Below are positions 63,979 to 64,000 of a DNA stretch of 64,000 nt, piece by piece. The stretch spans positions 806,001 to 870,000 of the forward strand of contig NZ_JACHJU010000001.1 in assembly GCF_014203795.1 (NCBI RefSeq), written 5' to 3'. How positions within the stretch are numbered: position 1 is the stretch's first letter; each line of letters begins with the position of its first letter. The position numbers and the translations under genes are program-made. Under the pieces are notes generated by a model, which was not told where the DNA came from, did no database searches, and saw nothing but the letters and a program-made list of their open reading frames with translations. This DNA comes from Streptosporangium album (GTDB taxonomy: Bacteria; Actinomycetota; Actinomycetes; Streptosporangiales; Streptosporangiaceae).

Positions 63979-64000
63979 CACGCCGGTCTGTCCGGAATCT

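Noticed and set aside
59518..64000. attR copy of the tRNA-Arg 3' end
   Set aside because: I looked for a second GGTTCGAATCCTGC-type stretch and saw none in the window; it may lie outside or be lost.

Overview
The window is uniformly GC-rich and gene-dense, with GTG and TTG starts and many 4-base ATGA gene overlaps. Gene content (XRE/TPR regulators, DUF4328, DUF6504, a PknB-like kinase, an F420-dependent LLM enzyme, a pair of dynamin-like GTPases, bacterial NLR remains) points to a filamentous actinomycete. The protein wording resembles Streptosporangiales (Streptosporangium/Nonomuraea type), but that placement is inference from memory of the families.

Layout. 0-6.4 kb: XRE/TPR regulator with a coupled GNAT enzyme, a small conserved protein, an MscS channel, a group II truncated haemoglobin and a GH13 alpha-glucosidase. 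6.6-8.1 kb: a damaged TetR and quinone-oxidoreductase pair ending at a 22-bp hairpin. 8.1-20.6 kb (minus strand): EttA, a diguanylate cyclase, an SSB paralogue, two dynamin-like GTPases separated by a tightly coupled 64-aa frame, then CysG-type uroporphyrinogen methyltransferase, CobT and a CbiX-type chelatase. 20.7-28 kb: GNAT, lutABC lactate-utilisation operon with a divergent FadR-type regulator and tandem operators, a secreted sulfatase, and an LLM oxidoreductase preceded by a KstR-like box. 28-38.7 kb: FtsX/MacB-like ABC pair facing an orphan response regulator, membrane and small proteins, and a GntR-SBP-permease-permease-ATPase-HAD uptake locus. 38.7-48.7 kb: Ser/Thr kinase, quinone oxidoreductase, ArsR/MFS pair, ABC-2 exporter coupled to a PucR regulator, patatin and PlsC-like enzymes. 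48.7-54.3 kb: a decayed NACHT-LRR (NLR) gene, a SHOCT protein, cobQ, a 42-aa frame, cobD and a phosphotransferase.

From tRNA-Arg(TCT) at 54.5 kb to the end, the region is a graveyard of mobile DNA. It holds an IS3-family element split by an IS1380-family element (perfect 18-bp inverted repeats, 5-bp target duplication), an IS982-family element, remnants of a tyrosine integrase, an rve transposase and an IS21 transposase, and a broken cytochrome P450. Among them sits one large intact gene with its own consensus promoter: a secreted SGNH hydrolase with ten FG-GAP/VCBS-like repeats.

Themes. Cobalamin/sirohaem genes occur in two clusters (cysG-cobT-cbiX and cobQ-cobD), both in translationally coupled strings that include small unrecognised frames. 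The dynamin pair with SSB recalls sporulation-septation genes of Streptomyces. Regulatory DNA is unusually readable, with several strong palindromes beside the matching regulator genes.
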